A stretch of 64,000 bases of DNA from Deltaproteobacteria bacterium YD0425bin51 (GTDB lineage Bacteria; Desulfobacterota; Desulfobacteria; Desulfobacterales; YD0425bin51). Below, piece by piece: positions 61,420 to 64,000 of the stretch. The stretch's first letter is position 1. Each line of letters begins with the position of its first letter. A program made the position numbers and the translations under genes. The stretch is from the NCBI GenBank assembly GCA_002753225.1, contig PDZS01000004.1, positions 62,001 through 126,000 on the forward strand, read 5' to 3'. The notes beneath the pieces were generated by a model. That model was not told the DNA's origin. It saw only the letters and a list, made by a program, of their open reading frames with translations, and searched no databases.

Positions 61420-62667
61420 ATGCAAAAAAGTATTGGCATTATAGTAAATGGATTTATTCTAGATGAATCACCAACAATATATTTTTTATCTCAAGGATTT
61501 GTAAACTCAGGATATCAGGTTCATATTTATATAAATGAATATACTTCTGAAAAAGCTACATATGAAAAGATAGGCGTTAAAATACATTCGCAAAAAGCAA
61601 ATCCTAAAATTGTAAAAAAAACAGAAAAGAGTTTAACATTAAAAAAGAATAATAGTTTACTTTTAAGATGGTTTGCATTATTGCCAAAGTATATTAAATA
61701 TATTCCCACATATTATCTTTTGCCAATATTTAGTAAATTTTGCAAAAGAACCAAGGACTATGCAAATTTTTTAAACTCTCAAAAAATTCGTGACAATCTT
61801 TTTTTGATTATTGCTGAACCTGAAGGCTTAATGGCATATCATTTTAGTGGAATTAAAAAAAAAATTATTTATTTAAGCTTGGAGCTTAATAATCTTTCAT
61901 TTGAAAAAAAAGAACCTATACATTTTTTTAAAAAAATTTTAGAAGAAAAATATATTAAAACATCATTATTTACAATTATTCAAGATAAAGATAGAGAAAA
62001 AATTTTTCGCAAAGACAACAATATCCCCCCCTCACATGAGATATATCATTTCCCTGTATCATTTAAAGGAGATATTAACATAGAGAAATCCGATTATTTT
62101 CACAAAAAATTTGGCATAGAAAAAAATAAAAAAATCGTATTATACGCTGGATCAATTATGCCTTGGGCATGTCTTGCTGAAATTTCAGCAACAGTTAAGG
62201 AATGGGATGATAAATTTGTATTTGTTATTCATGGAGGAAGATTTGACAATGATTACTTACGAGAGTTAAAAAAAATTGCACATCAGTCAAATCGTATATA
62301 TATATCAACAGATTGGATTGAATATACAGAACTTGATAAAATTATTTGTTCTGGAGATTTTGGCATATCTTCATATGTTGATGATACTTTAAACAATAGA
62401 CTTACAATATTTGCATCAGGCAAAATACCTGCATATCTAAAGTCAGGATTACCTGTAATTACTAGAAATTTTGAAGGTATGGATACTTTCTACCGCCAAA
62501 CTGGCTGCGGAGCTTATTTCAATAATTTTAACCAGATTGGAGAAGTAATTAAATCTATAGATAGTAGATATATGGAATATAGAGAAAATGCCTTTAAAAC
62601 TTTTGTAACTCATTTTTCTTTTGATAATAACTTTGAAAAAATATTATCTGCTATTAAAAAAATATGA
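61420..62667 (+). CDS. Glycosyltransferase, GT-B fold (GT4-like)
   Basis: A protein of about 415 residues. N-terminal Rossmann half (GIIVNGFILDESPTIYFLSQ, GFVNSGYQVHIY), C-terminal half with IVLYAGSIMPWACLAE, DKFVFVIHGG, IICSGDFGISSY and a GKIPAYLKSGLPVI-type donor site. No membrane segment. The ATG at 61420 is preferred to a TTG at 61408. It probably adds one sugar of the repeat unit at the inner membrane face. It overlaps the methyltransferase gene that follows by 4 bases (ATGA). Confidence 0.78.
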   Translation: MQKSIGIIVNGFILDESPTIYFLSQGFVNSGYQVHIYINEYTSEKATYEKIGVKIHSQKANPKIVKKTEKSLTLKKNNSLLLRWFALLPKYIKYIPTYYLLPIFSKFCKRTKDYANFLNSQKIRDNLFLIIAEPEGLMAYHFSGIKKKIIYLSLELNNLSFEKKEPIHFFKKILEEKYIKTSLFTIIQDKDREKIFRKDNNIPPSHEIYHFPVSFKGDINIEKSDYFHKKFGIEKNKKIVLYAGSIMPWACLAEISATVKEWDDKFVFVIHGGRFDNDYLRELKKIAHQSNRIYISTDWIEYTELDKIICSGDFGISSYVDDTLNNRLTIFASGKIPAYLKSGLPVITRNFEGMDTFYRQTGCGAYFNNFNQIGEVIKSIDSRYMEYRENAFKTFVTHFSFDNNFEKILSAIKKI

Positions 62668-63356
62668 TCAAAATCGAAAAAATTAATCGATATATCATTA
62701 GTCTAAATTTTATTAAAAATCGTATCAGCAACTATTTTTTGATGAAAGAGATTCTTTCTTATAATTCAAAAAATACTGAGCTAACGCCAAATATCGAAAG
62801 GGCTTTCCCAGGAGAAGAGGAATATATTAAATCAGGGCATTATAAAAAAATGTTAAAGAGATATTTTTTTGCAGCAGATAATTTCTGCAGAGGTAAAAAA
62901 GTTATTGAAAGCTGTTCAGGACTAGGTTGGGGAGCTTATATCTTATCAAAATATGCCAGCCAGATAACTGCTTTTGATATAAATCTGGATGTCATAAAAT
63001 TTTGTCAAAAAAGCTGGAAAACGGAAAATATTAAATGGCTTATATGCGATGCCTTAAAATTAGATGAAATTGAAAATGAACAGTATGATGTTGCAATAGC
63101 AATGGAGACAATAGAACATTTTACAATGGAAAATGGCAAAAAATATATTTATAATCTTCATAATAAACTAAAAACTGGCGGCTATATCATTGGAACATCA
63201 TCTTTCCCACGTACTCGAAAAGAAGCTGATAATATATGCCAAAAGAATTCTTCCCACCTGTATATATTTACTCATGATGAGATGTATAATCTCCTTGCTA
63301 AACATTTTAAAAATTATCGAATAATCGATAATTGGATGTTTATCGGGGAGAAATAA
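62664..63356 (+). CDS. Class I SAM-dependent methyltransferase
   Basis: A 230-residue protein. Motif I VIESCSGLGWGAYIL near 94-108, ITAFDINLDVIKF, YDVAIAMETIEHFT and LKTGGYIIGTSSFPR. It is of the type that methylates sugars or lipids in glycan loci. Translation is coupled to the glycosyltransferase gene upstream, and the next gene starts 4 bases after its stop. Confidence 0.83.
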   Translation: MIKIEKINRYIISLNFIKNRISNYFLMKEILSYNSKNTELTPNIERAFPGEEEYIKSGHYKKMLKRYFFAADNFCRGKKVIESCSGLGWGAYILSKYASQITAFDINLDVIKFCQKSWKTENIKWLICDALKLDEIENEQYDVAIAMETIEHFTMENGKKYIYNLHNKLKTGGYIIGTSSFPRTRKEADNICQKNSSHLYIFTHDEMYNLLAKHFKNYRIIDNWMFIGEK

Positions 63357-63360
63357 GATT

Positions 63361-64000
63361 ATGAATTTATTATTTTTAACTTCTGCATCTCCTTTAAAAT
63401 CAGGATTTTTAACTAACGAAAAAAGACCTCCTCTTGGACTTGGAATTTTAATGTCTATACTTAAAAGAGATGGACATAAGATTTTTTTCAGCGATGAATA
63501 TCTACAACCTACAAGAATTCTTCAATCCGATTTTTTAAGAAAAAACAAAATTGATTTTGTATGTATTTACACAAATACAGTTTGCTATAATTCAACTCTT
63601 AAAATGCTAATTAATTTACAAGCAAAACGTAAAGCAAAAGAATGGAACGGTAAAATAATTATAGGAGGGCCACACACATCTGTAGGTCTTAAAGATATCC
63701 CTGAATATGTTGATCATGTAGTAATTGGTGAGGGTGAAATTACAGCTCAAAAAATAATTAATGGCGAAGCAGAGGATAGGATTTTATATGGTGAAAAAGT
63801 TGAGGATATAGATAAATTACCTCTTCCTGCTTGGGAAGAATTCATATATCGCAATTATGATTGGAAACATCCGTGGTATGATACCTATCCCTTATATACT
63901 ATGAATACAAGCAGAGGATGCCCTTTTAATTGCCGCTTTTGTTCAGTTAAATCTATTTGGGGAAAGACGTACCGTTATATGTCAGGTGAGCGGATTGTAG
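63361..64000 (+). CDS. B12-binding-domain radical SAM protein (partial, runs off the end)
   Basis: The first 213 codons are visible. B12-binding-like Rossmann domain (about 1-150; PPLGLGILMSILKRDGHKI, IIIGGPHTS, VIGEGE), then the radical SAM motif CPFNCRFC (Cys187, 191, 194). Same architecture as the gene at 51838. There is no DxHxxG in the visible part. ATG at 63361, 4 bases after the methyltransferase stop. The full length and C-terminal domain cannot be seen. Confidence 0.82.
   Translation, partial: MNLLFLTSASPLKSGFLTNEKRPPLGLGILMSILKRDGHKIFFSDEYLQPTRILQSDFLRKNKIDFVCIYTNTVCYNSTLKMLINLQAKRKAKEWNGKIIIGGPHTSVGLKDIPEYVDHVVIGEGEITAQKIINGEAEDRILYGEKVEDIDKLPLPAWEEFIYRNYDWKHPWYDTYPLYTMNTSRGCPFNCRFCSVKSIWGKTYRYMSGERIV

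Noticed and set aside
1..64000. CRISPR array, rRNA genes, complete insertion sequence or prophage
   Set aside because: No regularly spaced repeats, rRNA stretches, transposase, integrase or phage structural genes were seen anywhere in the window.

Overview
The window is AT-rich, Gram-negative chromosomal DNA. Outer-membrane proteins, lipoproteins, a Wzm/Wzt O-antigen exporter, sigma-54 control and a pgpA-thpR-recA-alaS block all point to a Desulfobacterota-type (deltaproteobacterial) anaerobe. A selenocysteine tRNA, an archaeal-style thiolase/HMG-CoA-synthase/DUF35 set, many hybrid two-component proteins, a caspase-FGE protein and a DUF1703-type ATPase/nuclease agree with Desulfobacterales. 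That placement is inference; no rRNA is present.

Layout. 1-2.8 kb: a PspA/ESCRT-III-like envelope cluster (end of a membrane protein, CesT/YbjN-like protein, PspA, DUF4178-like protein, outer-membrane barrel). 3-9.4 kb: dapA-like gene, TPR plus kinase-fold pair, lipoprotein carboxylesterase, and a secreted caspase/coiled-coil/FGE protein. 9.4-13.7 kb: a small unlisted-size gene of 51 codons, then a GlrK-QseG-GlrR-like two-component operon. Divergent from it is a small secreted protein behind a GG-N10-GC promoter and two tandem 22-bp repeats. 13.7-21.8 kb: a TetR-led fatty/branched acyl-CoA operon whose promoter is buried in a 26-bp-arm palindrome. It encodes MaoC-SDR-SCP2, HMGCS-like/DUF35/SDR/SCP2, SCPx-like thiolase and acyl-CoA dehydrogenase. 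21.8-22.9 kb: a decayed type I restriction locus (fragments of hsdS and probably hsdM) that still carries an intact HepT/MntA toxin-antitoxin pair. 22.9-25.9 kb: an alpha-methylacyl-CoA racemase-like gene, a metallophosphoesterase and a sirtuin.

26-30.8 kb: a lone receiver gene, then an opposing operon of a membrane coiled-coil protein, an OleC-like adenylate-forming protein with broken catalytic motifs, a PocR sensor and a REC-PAS-PAS-LuxR regulator. 30.9-37.9 kb: housekeeping (PepT-like peptidase, larC, pgpA, thpR, recA, alaS). 38-45.8 kb: a 1305-residue hybrid kinase, a DHH-CBS protein, and a secreted Cache protein paired with a chemotaxis receptor. 45.8-64 kb: surface polysaccharide locus (rfbA, tRNA-Sec, DegT aminotransferase, methyltransferases, wzm, wzt, nucleotidyltransferase, TagB/F-like transferase, glycosyltransferase) with four radical SAM genes, one running off the end.

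How it fits together: the acyl-CoA operon plus the racemase gene form a bacterial counterpart of the animal branched-chain beta-oxidation set (AMACR, dehydrogenase, MFE-2, SCPx, SCP2). The polysaccharide locus shows module exchange: a leftover wzt tail sits just upstream of a block with a different codon style. The most unusual items are the four-domain HMGCS-like fusion lacking the usual catalytic Cys, the degenerate OleC/PocR/REC signalling operon, the sigma-54/tandem-repeat regulatory region, and the restriction-locus remnant around HepT/MntA.
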